Assembly (NCBI GenBank): GCA_047967505.1
Contig: CM106540.1
Source of the DNA: Dipteris shenzhenensis
Lineage: Eukaryota; Polypodiophyta; Polypodiopsida; Gleicheniales
Direction: 5' to 3' (one strand)
Length of the DNA: 64,000 bases
Shown here one piece after another: positions 11,429-22,030 of the stretch. The notes beneath the pieces were generated by a model that worked only from the letters and a program-made list of their open reading frames with translations, was not told where the DNA came from and did no database searches. Position numbers and translations under genes: made by a program. Position 1 is the first letter of the stretch; each line of letters opens with the position of its first letter.

Positions 11429-11559
11429 ATTGGAGTATGCGGATTGATGTTTATGGTCAGCTTTGTTGTCCTTAGATTAGAGGGAGATGAGCAATCTTAT
11501 TCTATGTCACTTGGCAGCCATGGTTTCAGGTAGCCAAGATCAAACAGGATTGGGGGGCT

Positions 11560-12024
11560 GATAGGGTGACCATCAAAAAGGGAAAGAATAAATTTAAAAT
11601 GGCAATGGTTCCAACAAGGAGTGCACTGAAAAGGGTTCAGCCCTTGGTGGCGGGTGAAGGTATTAACATGGTGGCCAAAGTAGAAGATGATGAGGAGGAA
11701 TGGTTTCTCAGAAGAAATCCATCTCTTGTGCCAATTTTTGAAGTGGATGTGCTGAGTATTCTTAATCAATACAACAGTCTTGTAGTACACAATTTTCTAG
11801 CAATGGAGGTGTTTGTAGTTCCAATTTTGGACTGTTCTAGTCTGAAGGAAGCCCAAGAAGCAAGTAAAGAAAAGAAGTCAGATGGAGTTTATGCAGACCA
11901 GTGGTATGTTGATGATGAGAAGGAGGAAGTATACATTAAAACAAATATTCAAGCAATCATTGAAGCTAAAACAACATTTGAGGATCATTTGAGGAAGTGT
12001 GCAAGAGTGCAGGAGGGTGATTGA
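11560..12024 (+). pseudogene. Protease-RT connector of gypsy copy 1
   Basis: A 152-codon frame (from 11566) that is well conserved in copies 2 and 3: KKGKNKFKMAMVPTRSALKR near the start, an acidic EDDEEEWFLRRNPSL, and a Glu-rich end. No catalytic motif. It sits where gypsy polyproteins have a linker between protease and RT. Confidence 0.5.
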
Positions 12025-12203
12025 ATTGAGATGAACCTTGGAAAAGAACAAGATCCAAAGCTGGTGCATGTTAGTGCTTTGTTAGATGCAACTTTTTCTG
12101 AAGCTTTACATAAATTGTTATTGGAATTCAAGGATGTGTTTGCTTGGCATTGTACATGGATATGAAAGGGGTTGATCCATCTATTTGCTAACATAGAATT
12201 AAT

Positions 12204-12806
12204 TTGAAGAAAGATGCTGTCCTAGTGGTTCAACAAAGATATAGAATGAATCCAAACTATGCTCAGAGGGTGAAGGAGGAAATTGATAAGCTACTCAAGG
12301 TGGGGTTCATTTACCCAGTGGAAAAGGTGACTTGGCTTTCACCTATAGTCATAGTACCTAAGAAGAATGGTAAGCTTAGAGTGTGTGTTGATTACAGTAA
12401 ATTAAATGCAGCAACAAAAACAAACCCTTTTCCATTGCCTTTTTGTAACACAATGCTTGATGCTGTGGCTAGTCATGAGATGTACAATTTCCTTGATGGT
12501 TTCAATGGCTACAATCAGATAAGGATGGCTCTAGAGGATAGATATAAGACAATTTTCATCACGGAGTAGGGAGTTTTTGCTAGTAATGTTATGACTTTTG
12601 GTCTTAAGAATGCACTTCCCACATTTTAGAAATGGATCCATGAAGTTTTTTTTCCTTACTTGGCTACTTTTATCAAAGATTTTATTGATGATTTTTTTGT
12701 GTTCGAAAAAAAGAATGAGCATTTGCAACATGTGAGGTTATGCCTTGAACAATGCAAAATTGCACGATCTAGCTTAAATCCGGAGAAGTGTGCTTTTGCT
12801 ATGTAA
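12204..12806 (+). pseudogene. Gypsy reverse transcriptase core, copy 1
   Basis: Clear Ty3/gypsy RT: EIDKLLKVGFIYPVEK, WLSPIVIVPKKNGKLRVCVD, a YSKLNAAT strand, LDGFNGYNQI, then VMTFGLKNA and the catalytic box FIDDFF at 12681-12698 (YIDD in most relatives), ending LNPEKCAFAM. A TAG at 12567-12569 replaces the Trp normally found in 'TEWGVF', and a second stop lies in 'PTF-KW'. The domain ends at the point where RNase H should begin and is followed directly by a stop. The Trp-to-stop change is present in all three copies of the window. Confidence 0.9.
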
Positions 12807-12839
12807 AAGTTCAGCAATAATTCAAGATCCTAAGTCGGT

Positions 12840-13306
12840 CGAGATTTTTTCTAAACTGTTACTTGTGCAGGTACTTGAAGATGTGGCACCAAGAACTGAA
12901 GCAGTCGAGTGGAGCTGAAAGAAGACTTTCAAAAGTATTCAGTGTAACCAGAAGAAATGCTTCAAGACTTTAAGGTTGTCCATGATTTAACTGGAGCAAA
13001 CAAGGGTGCATTTTTGTTCACTTGGCATTCTGAGGAGATGTTCAATATAGTTCAAAAGAAATATGATGCTGCAAAAAGTACTCTTCCAAAGAAACCTGTG
13101 CAGAATGTACAGGAGCAGTTTGAAGAACAAGTTGAAGACTAGTTTGAAGAAGCATTCATAGGAGTTCACATGAAGGTTATGAACTGATTCCAACTAGTTC
13201 AGTTTCAATAGGTGATCGTACTGGATCTACTACAGTCGATAAATAAGTGGGTTTGAATCTCAATAATTTTGTGGCACAAAAATGATTGTTCCACCGGGTG
13301 TGCCAG
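12840..13306 (+). other. Unidentified segment replacing RNase H and integrase in the gypsy element
   Basis: After RT there is a pyrimidine-rich, splice-acceptor-like run ending TTGTGCAG near 12870, then a conserved 60-codon frame (12957-13142) including EEMFNIVQKKYDAAKST and VQEQFEEQVED. It is preserved in copies 2 and 3 (58572-58805 and about 41460-41640, minus). It does not resemble RNase H, integrase or chromodomain. It may be a captured host exon or an element-specific extra ORF. Confidence 0.45.
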
Positions 13307-13736
13307 TGTGGGCGAATGTAGCCTGAACACACTTATAAGCTCTTTATCTTTAGCAAAATAATATAGGATATATAGAAAACCTTAATAGGAGGTAGTGTGC
13401 ACCCACTGATGAGGCACGTATGCAAGTTAGTAAGAAACTGCCATATGTAGGAAGTTACATGTTCGGCTCATATGTGTGTAGTGAAGTATTCCGAATGTGG
13501 ATATGCTACTTCTTATCGAACTGTGTTTTGTCCAGTTCTATGCTTATTTTCTATATGTTATAGTCACAAGAACATTCATAATACGAGGAATATGTAGTTG
13601 TTTGTCTTGATTAGATATCTATGTTGTAATGAATTCTGAGTTGATGTATTCTCTTTCAAAAGTTCTGACTATATTCTCAATGATGCTTTATTTCTACTAA
13701 CAGGTAGATTTTGGGATTTAATCTCTACCTGTTACA
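13307..13736 (+). repeat. 3' LTR of gypsy copy 1 (430 bp, full length)
   Basis: TGTGGGCGAATGTAGC at the start and CTACCTGTTACA at the end. It keeps the ~88-bp segment absent from the 5' LTR of this copy. Confidence 0.9.
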
Positions 13737-16700
13737 ACCAAATTGCACCAGGCTTATTGCACCAGGCTTTCATACATCAAGCATCTCAACTAGGCTACGG
13801 GAAGAAGGTACACAACTGTTGGCAAGTCAATGTCACTCCTTAACACCATTGTGAATAAATCAAGTTCTAGAACTACTTGGCTGTGATAGAATCTGTTTAC
13901 TCCATCATTTTCATTTCTATGTCCATTCCCTCGTAGCAGACACATTGTACAAAGAGAGATATAACTACATACTTTTGACCTTTGTGCATAAATATAGCTT
14001 TAGAACTACTTCACTAGTAAGCTCCATAAATGTGTCTATTAAAAAAAATACGGTACATAAACAAGGCCGGTCGCCTGTGCCTCCATGCATCCTAGAAATA
14101 TGCATCTTCAAAGTACTTTGCCCGATAGATTCTATTCCTCCCTGCTTTTTTCATGCACTTTCATTCTATGATGCACATTGAATTGCTGATGCCAACAACA
14201 AACTGCCATCGTATAAACTTCTTTACAAGCTTCATGAACCAATAGCTAAAGTTATTGTTACACACATAATAGCGTCCACATCATTTCGTAAACCCCTGGC
14301 CTCAAATGTAGTGTCATCTTATGCAACGCTATTCAAAATGGCATGGAAGTTTGCTATCCCTATGTGGATGAGTTTCCACGACTACATTGTGGTTTTCAAC
14401 ATTTTTACTTTTCGAGCGTTATTGCAAAATGCTCAACATTGCTAGAGAGAGGGGACCATAAGGGACATTGCTATCAACAAACCAGGATTGGCAAGGAAAA
14501 AAAAGTAAGAGTGTGTGGACTTAAAACTTGTAGTTCATCAACATTTAATGCAAACACACCATTTGAAGTTTTCTTGCACCGCTTCTCCCAACATCCTTCC
14601 ACTACCCTTATTACATCGTTTGCAACTCTATTTCATATGTGAGCCTTTGACCTCACAAATGTACTGTACAGTTACATAAAGTACTATAAGGTCGCAACCA
14701 CTATAAGTAATTCCACCTTTGAAACTTTTTTGAAGATACCTACTAGCTCATCCTTTCACACCTCTTTTTCATATCAATGTCCTTGCCCTTGCAGACACAT
14801 TGTATAAACAAGGATAGTGCTACACTTTTCCCAACAGTGCTAAAAAACCTATGGCCAAAACTGTTTGGCTAATACATTCCATGAATTGATACTTTCTTTC
14901 CTGTGTATTGAATTCGAACATGTAGCCCTGCATATTTCCAACTTTGGTAGCCAATAAATTGCTAATGTAAACGGCACCTCAACATTGTATGAAATTGTTC
15001 GACTACATCACGTAGCAGCAATAAAATTTTGCTTGCATAGATATGGACCCAAGAATTGATTTGGAGCCCTTGAATGCCTCATGGAATCATGCTTTCGGTA
15101 AAGCTTGATACCTTGCTTGCTTGCTCTCTATCCAACATATAGTTAGGACACGATCTTCACTTTACTCCAAAGTGCAACAAACACCTTTGATTTCAATTGC
15201 GTGGGATCACCTACCACAACCAAGGAAAGACAAGAGATAATGAAGATATGTGCAAGGACAAAGGATCAATTCCTACCAGCAATCAAGCATTCTGCTGATT
15301 GCCCCCCACTAGTCTGCGAATGTGTCTGCGAATGTGTCTTAGCCATTCCTAACAACCTGCATTCCCCTTTCTCCATCTTGTTGTATGATGGACAATCAGT
15401 ATTGCAGGTAATGGAAGTTGGTAACACATTAGAAGAGCAAGGAAAAGTCCTCTTGATAAATCAAACAACTTGCCCTACAACAATTTGGCCATTCCTTCCC
15501 AAGAAAAGGAAAAGGATATACAATGTTTGGACAGAGCAAGATGAAGCACATCTAAGAGAACTCTCATAACAAAACTTGGAATTCCTTGTGAGAGCTATAG
15601 TGGAGGCCTATCAAACCAAATATAGCTTCGACATTCACACTATTTATTGCAGCAATAAGCAATAAAATATATAAAATGCATTCAACAAGCTACCGACCAA
15701 GAAATTTAGTTGCTAGCCACCTAGAAATCAATTGAAGGATGGATAAACACTTTCATGACCACAACACCATAGACCGAATGCAACAGTGCATCCCCTTTGC
15801 AAGAGAGAAGCAATTAAAGAGAAATTGAGGGGTCTCTAAGCCACAAAGAACATACCTATAAAAAATCAAGGAGGTGCCCAATTGCGCTTGTTCTTCTTGT
15901 GGGTGCCTCACATTCAAATCAAAACTAAAAAAGGTAGGCGCCACCTCGCAAGTTCTGGAAGCCGATGTAACCATGATTGGAACCGAAGTGGAAGAAAATA
16001 TCTATGTTTGTGCATTGTGCTGCACCTAGATTCGTGCCAACAAAATACCGAGGTTCAGCAAGACATGTTAGAAAGTGGGAGTGAAGGAGGACATCATGGA
16101 AGAGAGTGTGGGAACCAAATGGAAAAATGTTCCATTGAGTTGAGAGGAAGTACTCTTTTATAGAATGGGAGAGAGGGTGGCCTAAATCAATTGCACCTCT
16201 CCTATAGCAAAGGAGGTAACTCCTAAATCATAGGAACTCCACAATCATAGGTACCACCCTGTGTGGGGACCTTTGCATTACATCATCACCTATGTCATTG
16301 CCTATGGCACTAAGTGTGCCTCTTCTACACACGCACATACATTGCAAGAGATTTCAGCATTGACTTCACTTTGAAACAATGGCAAAACAAACAATAAGTG
16401 ACTTAATGCAAAAATATGGCATGAATGAAACAATTAAAATAACAACAATAATATACGGAACATCATTAGATGAAATGTGGGCAAACGACAACACAAAGGG
16501 TGGAAGACAAAGAACAAACCACATTTACTAGTTCAACCACTCCCTCCTCTACACAACCATAACATCATGAAAATTATAACCAAAAAAAAATTAAGATTTA
16601 AGGAATATATCCTATCTAGGAAGGCCCAATGAAGATACTTCATCTTGTTTTTCTACTATATTCCATAAGTTTCAATTGAGAAATTAAACTAGTAAATTGA

Positions 16701-16850
16701 AAATGTAAGGAAAACTCATTTTAAATCTTAAAAAAGGCTAGAAGTTTGAAATTCTACTTTCTATATTTGAATGCAAAGTACATTTGTTGTTTGTCTACTA
16801 AGTTTTACATTTCAAAGTATATTTTTTCGTTACCAAGTTCAAGACTTGGT
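13737..16850. other. Unrecognised 3.1 kb stretch, duplicated in the right arm
   Basis: Matches 54886-57979 inverted. Open frames are short (the longest is 122 codons at 15201-15569) and show no motif I know. The left copy has a 12-bp tandem duplication (TGCGAATGTGTC, near 15316-15339) that the right copy lacks. Conservation between arms reflects shared origin, not selection. Confidence 0.5.
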
Positions 16851-16859
16851 AACTACTTT

Positions 16860-17070
16860 TGACACATTTGTCTTTCCACACACCAAGGTACATTCTATAT
16901 TTCAACACAAAGTCTGTTTGTTCAAGTTTCTGCACCTTTGTCTTTTCACACACTAAGGTACATAGTTTGTTTGTTCAAGTTTCACCAAGTTTTGTTTATT
17001 CAAGTTTCCACACACGTTTGTCTTTTCACACACTAAGGTACATAGTTTTGTTTGTTCAAGTTTTGACATT
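16860..17070 (+). repeat. Degenerate tandem repeat, three units of about 70 bp
   Basis: Three imperfect units share 'CACACACTAAGGTACATAGT' and 'TTTGTTTGTTCAAGTTT'. The mirror copy is at about 54670-54880. Confidence 0.75.
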
Positions 17071-17094
17071 TAGTCATTCCTATCTTCTCTTTAG

Positions 17095-17270
17095 TAGCCT
17101 CTAATCTCCCTCCTTGATTGTTGCCTCTACTCCTATATCCATCGTTGTCTCTAATCTCCTTCAATATCTCTCCTCTAATACCCCTCCTTGATCGTAACTC
17201 CCACATCCCTCCATTAAAACCTCTCTCCTCCAATATCCCTCCTTGATCGTTGTGCATTCCTTACTCATTT
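17095..17270 (+). repeat. Short imperfect repeats of CCCTCCTTGATCGT
   Basis: The phrase 'CCTCCTTGAT(C/T)GT' recurs three times, separated by 'CTCTAATCTCC' variants. It leads into the CT-rich block and is mirrored near 54490-54640. Confidence 0.6.
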
Positions 17271-17283
17271 CTCCTCCTCTGTG

Positions 17284-17775
17284 GTAAGATTTTCTATCTC
17301 TCTATTCCTCTTTTCTATCTTTCATTCTCACTCTCCCTCTCTCTCGTACTCTCTCTCACTCCCTCCCTCCGTAGATTTCCATTTCTTCCTCTCTCTTGTG
17401 CTCTCCCCCCCCTCCAGCGTTCTTAGGCTACCCTCTCTCTTGCTCGATATCCTCTCCCCTCTCTCTCTCTCCCCCTCTCTCTCTCTCACATGTGCTCTCC
17501 CTACCTATTCTTCTCTCTACCTATCCCTCTCTCTCTCTCTCTCTCTCTCTTTGCCACGGTAGTGTGCACTCTCTAACTCTCTCTAATGTGTGCGCATGCT
17601 GCCGCGGTACCACGCTCCCCCCCTCTCTCTCTCTCCCCTCTCCCTTCTCTCTCTCTCTCTCTCTCTCATGCACTGCCATGGCAGTGCAACTTCCTCTTGC
17701 CTCCCCTCCATCCCTCTCCCCTCCCTACCTCTCCTCCCTCCCTCTTTCTCTCTCTCCAGCATTCTCTCTCTCTCT
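17284..17775 (+). repeat. CT-rich microsatellite block
   Basis: Long (CT)n runs with CCCTC variants, nearly pure pyrimidine on the plus strand. It carries a perfect 20-bp palindrome TGCACTGCCATGGCAGTGCA at 17669-17688. Frames of Ser/Leu/Pro repeats are open by composition only. Mirror copy at 53945-54465. Confidence 0.9.
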
Positions 17776-18061
17776 AGAGTTAAATTTTCAAAGATGGAAA
17801 TTTGAAAATTTTGAAAAAAATACCTAGAAGAAAGCTGTTGCTCCTCCTCTTGCTTCTCCTCTTGCTCTTCCTTGTTGAAATGGGAGAAAGAATGAGAACA
17901 GGAGGGTATATGTAAGAAAAGCTAGGGTTTAAGTGCTTCTCTCTCATTGGTCCCTACATCTCATTGTCTCCTCTCCCATTGGCCCTTCCATCACATTTTA
18001 TCGTCTCCCATTTGCTCCTCCATCGAACTACCTCCTCTTCCATTAGTCTCTCCTGAGTCTC

Positions 18062-18349
18062 TCCTACCCTGCCCTCTCCCACCCACTCTGACCCCCACTC
18101 CCACTCCCACTTCCAGTCGCATTCCCACTCTCCTACGTCTCCCTCTCCCACTCCCACTCCCACTCCCACCCTCTCACACCCACCTTCCCCTCTCCCACCT
18201 CCACTCCCAATCCCACTTCCACACTCCCACCCTCCCTTTCTCCCACTCCCACCTCCCAATCCCAATCCCATTCCCTCTCCCACCTCCCCCTCTCTGAATC
18301 CCACATCACTTTGTTCCCTCTCCCTCTCCCACTCCCACTCCCACTTATT
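18062..18349 (+). repeat. CCCACT/CCCATT-type simple repeat, A1 copy
   Basis: Degenerate hexamers such as CCCACT and CCCAAT, all pyrimidine-biased on the plus strand. Near-identical blocks are at 24607-24904 and, inverted, 53387-53660. Each lies directly beside a telomere-like array. Confidence 0.9.
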
Positions 18350-18382
18350 AATCCTAATGAAAACTATTACTTAAATCAATGA

Positions 18383-19507
18383 TGTTAGGGTTTAGGGTTT
18401 AGGATTTTGGGGTTTGGGTTTAGGGTTTAGCGTTTAGGGATTAGGGTTTTGGGCTTAGAATTTAGGGTCTCGGGTTTACATTTGGGGGTTAGGGTTTAGG
18501 GTTTGGGGATTAGGGTTTAGGGATTATGGTTTAGGGTTTAGAAGGCCAAGATTAGGGTTTAGGAATTAGGTTTTATAGTTTAGGGTTTAGGAGTTAGGGT
18601 TTAGGGTTTAGGGTTTAGGGATTAGGATTCAAGATTTAGAAGGCTAAGATTAGGGTTTAACATTTAGGGATTAGGGGTTAGGGTTTAAGAGTTAGGGTTT
18701 GGGGGTTAGGGTTTAGGGATTAGGGTTTCTAAGTTAGGGTTTAGGAGTTAGGGTTTGGGGGTTAGGATTTAGGGTTTATGATTTAAAATTAAAGGGCCAA
18801 GTTTAGGGTTTTAGGTTAAGAGATTAAGGGTTAGGGTTTAGGGTTCAAGGATTAGGGGTTAGGACTTATGGGTTAGGGTTTAGGAGTTAGGGTTTAGAGG
18901 TTAGGGTTACAGGTTTAAGGGTTAGGATTTAGGGTTTAGAGGGACAAGATTAGGGTCTAAGGTTTATGAATTAGAAGTTAGGGTTGAAGGTTGAGGGTTT
19001 AGTGTTTATGGATTAGGGTTTAGGGTTTAGAGGTCCAAGAATAGGATTTAGAGTTTAGGTATTAGGAATTAGGGTTTAGGGGTTTAGGTTTAGGGTTTAG
19101 GGATTAGGGATTAGGGGTTGGGATTTAGGATTTAGGATTTAGGGGTTTAGGGTTTAGGGTTACGGTTTAGGATATAAGGGTTAAGGATTTAGGGTTTAGG
19201 GATTAGGGTTTAGGGTTTAAGGTTCAAGATTTGGGAGTTTAGGGTTTAAGTTTGGCTAATAGGGTTTAGGGATTAGGGGTTAAGGGTTCAGGGATTAGGG
19301 TTTAGGGTTTTGAGGGTCAAGATTAGGGTTTAGGGTTTAGGGATTAGGGGTTAGGTTTTGGATTAGTGTTTAGGATTTAGAGGTTTGGGTTTAGGGTTTA
19401 GAGATCTAGGATTAGGTTTAGGGATTAGAGTGTTTGGGTTAAGGATTTAGGATTAAGGTTTTAGGGTTTAATTTAGGGTTTAGGGTTTTAAGGGTTTGGG
19501 TTTAGGA
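18383..19507 (+). repeat. Interstitial telomere-like array (degenerate TTTAGGG), A1 copy
   Basis: About 1.1 kb dominated by TTTAGGG with ATTAGGG, GTTAGGG and TTTAGGA variants, interrupted by short phrases such as GGCCAAGATTAGGG. The heptamer register drifts. Internal and degenerate, so not a chromosome end. Copies at 24941-26106 and (C-rich strand) 52214-53350. Confidence 0.95.
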
Positions 19508-19619
19508 AATTTCTAATTACTGAATCCTAAATCGTTTATTGAAAACGCGTATTTCTAAATAAGACCTTCCATGTTTTCTACAAAAGATTGAGATTTCTAA
19601 GTAATTAATAAAGTAGATT

Positions 19620-20943
19620 ATTGGAAAGAGACTAATGTTCTTTATAATGGTCGTTACAACTTGCTTGCAAAGAAAGCTCACAAAGGAGATGGCTACAAAT
19701 TTTATTCCGAGGATGGAGGTGATTCCATGTTGTAAAAGAGAAGTAGTTGCATTTGCTACAATCCATGAAAGTGATCCAAATTCTATTTATTACTTTAGAA
19801 GACTTGGCAAAAACCCTTGGAGATGTTATGCCCTATAATACTTCCAACAAAGCATTTATTGCATGGGACAGAGATGAAACTTATCCAACACATGTCATCG
19901 GGAATACAAAGTGCATATCTTTGGAGTTTAGAGTGGGAGATATTTTACAAATGATATCATTTGCAAATAAGAATGTAGCAGAAGGTCAAGTCTTGGGATT
20001 TGAACAAGTGGAACACTAGACATTTGCACATATGAGAATTCAAATTAAAGTTACTAATGATGTTATGGATGATAGCTCAATCTCATTGGATGGTCCCTAC
20101 TATGAGGTAGGTAAGGATTTAAATTGGAGCATGCAATTTTAAAGATTGGAAAGACTCGGCATGTGGTTTTTAACGATAAACATAATGTATACTACAATAT
20201 CAAAGAATTGAAAGAATATGCCAATGTACGAAGCTCTATTGATTTGGAGATGGATGATTCCAATGCACTCAACTATAGCACTGACATCTTATCAGGAGTC
20301 GATGAGTTCATTAGTACTGAGAATGAAAAAGATTTCACAAGTGATGCCTTATCTGGAGTGGATGAATTCATGCACATTGAGAACTTGGGCAAAGATGTCA
20401 AAAGTCATATCTTATCAAGCATGGATGACTTCATGGATATTGATAAAGTTATTGGAGTCAAACCAAGTAGCTATGGAATTATGGAAATATATGATGCACG
20501 ATGATATAGTGAATGGTGTCCTCTAAGGACTAGAGGAGTTTCAAGTCTATGGAGTTATGAAATCCATAGAAAGTGCATCAATGAGTGATGTTCTTTTAGG
20601 AATAGATGAGTTTGAAGATCATTCTAGACACTCTATCACCATTGTGATAGTTAATGCAAATGGTTCTAAGATTATATCAAAAGTAGGGATGAGGTCAACA
20701 AAGGACTATTCACTATTTGACTTTGACTGTGATAAGATCAAGGATGCAAGCTCCCATGAAATAGTTAATGTAAATGGTTCTACGAATGTATCAAAAGCAA
20801 GGATGAGGTTACAAATAAATCTTACACAAGGTCCAAAAACGGACATACAGATGCATGAAATGAAAGCGAGTCTAAGCAAATCAGCCACCATGAATAGGTT
20901 TGATTTATTCAAACCACTCTTTCCTATGAGTCTTTTGCTTTGA
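19620..20943 (+). pseudogene. Unknown plus-strand coding-like region with repeated VDEF motif, A1 copy
   Basis: Frames at 19747-20019, 20124-20504 and 20557-20943 could be parts of one broken protein. The first gives TLGDVMPY and GNTKCISLEFRVGDILQMIS. The middle one repeats an acidic phrase about every 25 residues: ILSGVDEFIST, ALSGVDEFMHI, ILSSMDDFMDI. The third starts with VLLGIDEFEDH. All are kept in three copies (also 26211-27534, and 50782-52100 minus). The region meets a copia gag-protease module tail to tail near 20940. I do not recognise the family; it may be a captured gene fragment or part of another element. Confidence 0.35.
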
Positions 20944-22030
20944 TGCACCACTATCTAGATACCAGGTATCTATGGCAGCAAATGAAGAATCCCCATATGA
21001 AGCAAGAGAAGCATCATGTATAACTAAATCCCCTCTAGCACCAAAGCTATCCTAAAATGCAGTAAACACATAATCCTTTCCCTCTTGTGCAAATTTTACA
21101 TGAGATGGTGAAGCATTGGCATTTTCAGGTAGTGCCACATAATTACTACTTGTGTCTCTTTTCTCATTGGCAATCCTTTTCTGGCACTCTGCAATGTAAT
21201 GACCATGCTTCTTGCAATATTTGCATCTACCTTTCTTCACCTTTGCACCTTTATCAGCATTCCTTGCATTTGTGTTAGCATTCCCCTCCTTCTTGGGCTG
21301 ATAAGCATGGCTAGTATTTTTCTAAATTTTACCCTTTTCATGAGTGGTAAGTGCTTGCTCACTCTGACTAGAGGAACTGGCTAAATTGGAAGTCTGCATT
21401 TCTTCCTGTAAGAGCAACACAACTAACTCCTCATAATTGAGTGGAGCAACCCTAAGCATTATGGTCAAGGAAGTAACAAATGTATCATAAGATGGTGCCA
21501 AATTATTATGGGTGATAGAGACCAATTCCTTGTCTTTAATATCCTCATTAATAGCTTCGAGCTCATCTCGAATGTCAATAATCTTTGCAATATGAGCTAA
21601 AATAGTTTGACCTTCCTATATGGACAAGTCATTGAGCTTATTGTGAAAGGCAACTCTTCTTGCTTCATTCTTCACATTCCACATACTTTTCACTCTATCC
21701 CAAGCTACCTTTGAAGTCTTGCAAATCTTGATAGTGGACAAATTGTGTGTCTTCATAGACAATGCAATCAAACACAAAGCTTGGGCATCCCTTTAATCAA
21801 ACCTCCTTTGACCTTCTGTGGGAGCAACATGAGTAGTGGAAGTAGAATCTTGAGTGGTAGTGGAAGATGCACTAGAGCTAGGTGCACCAGGTGTAGTCTC
21901 ATCCCCATTCACAATGTCCCATAAGCCCTTTCCAACCAAGATATTCTTGAGTATAAACGACCACAAGGCATAGTTGGGTCCATCCAACTTATCTTCCTCA
22001 GCATGGTGCCAAAATTTTCATTGAGAGACA
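20944..22030 (-). pseudogene. Ty1/copia gag and start of protease, A1 copy
   Basis: Minus strand, in order: a gag start LDGPNYALWSFILKNIL (UBN2/copia gag type), AAWDRVKSMW-like and LVSITHNNLAPSYDTFVTSL strands, the zinc knuckle CKYCKKHGHYIAEC at about 21200-21240, and finally the protease phrase WYL(D/N)SGAS near 20950-20975. It stops there, where the unknown opposite-strand region begins. In-frame stops and frameshifts show decay. No integrase or RT is attached. Confidence 0.88.

Larger units (their letters stand above)
7772..13736 (+). mobile_element. Ty3/gypsy LTR retrotransposon, copy 1, non-autonomous and decayed
   Basis: The element runs 5' LTR - gag - protease - RT - unknown 3' segment - 3' LTR. 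Near-perfect 5-bp flanks (ACCAT before, ACCAA after) look like a target-site duplication. TGG, the usual first bases of a primer-binding site, occurs two bases after the 5' LTR. Domain order up to RT is gypsy-like, but the frame is broken by many stops. No RNase H or integrase (HHCC, DDE) follows RT; instead there is about 500 bp of unrelated sequence before the 3' LTR. Copies at 40967-46144 and 57980-64000 have the same structure. Confidence 0.88.

Noticed and set aside
15201-15569. 122-codon frame in the unrecognised arm stretch
   Set aside because: The right-arm partner is interrupted and shorter, and I see no domain, so coding status is unsupported.
17281-17827. Ser/Leu/Pro-repeat frames in the CT-rich block
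   Set aside because: Microsatellite composition keeps them open; no non-repeat coding sequence.
17947-18304. 116-codon frames on both strands in the CCCACT block
   Set aside because: Simple-repeat artefact, open on both strands at once.
18383-19507. A true telomere end
   Set aside because: Heptamers are degenerate and the array is flanked on both sides by other sequence repeated elsewhere in the window.
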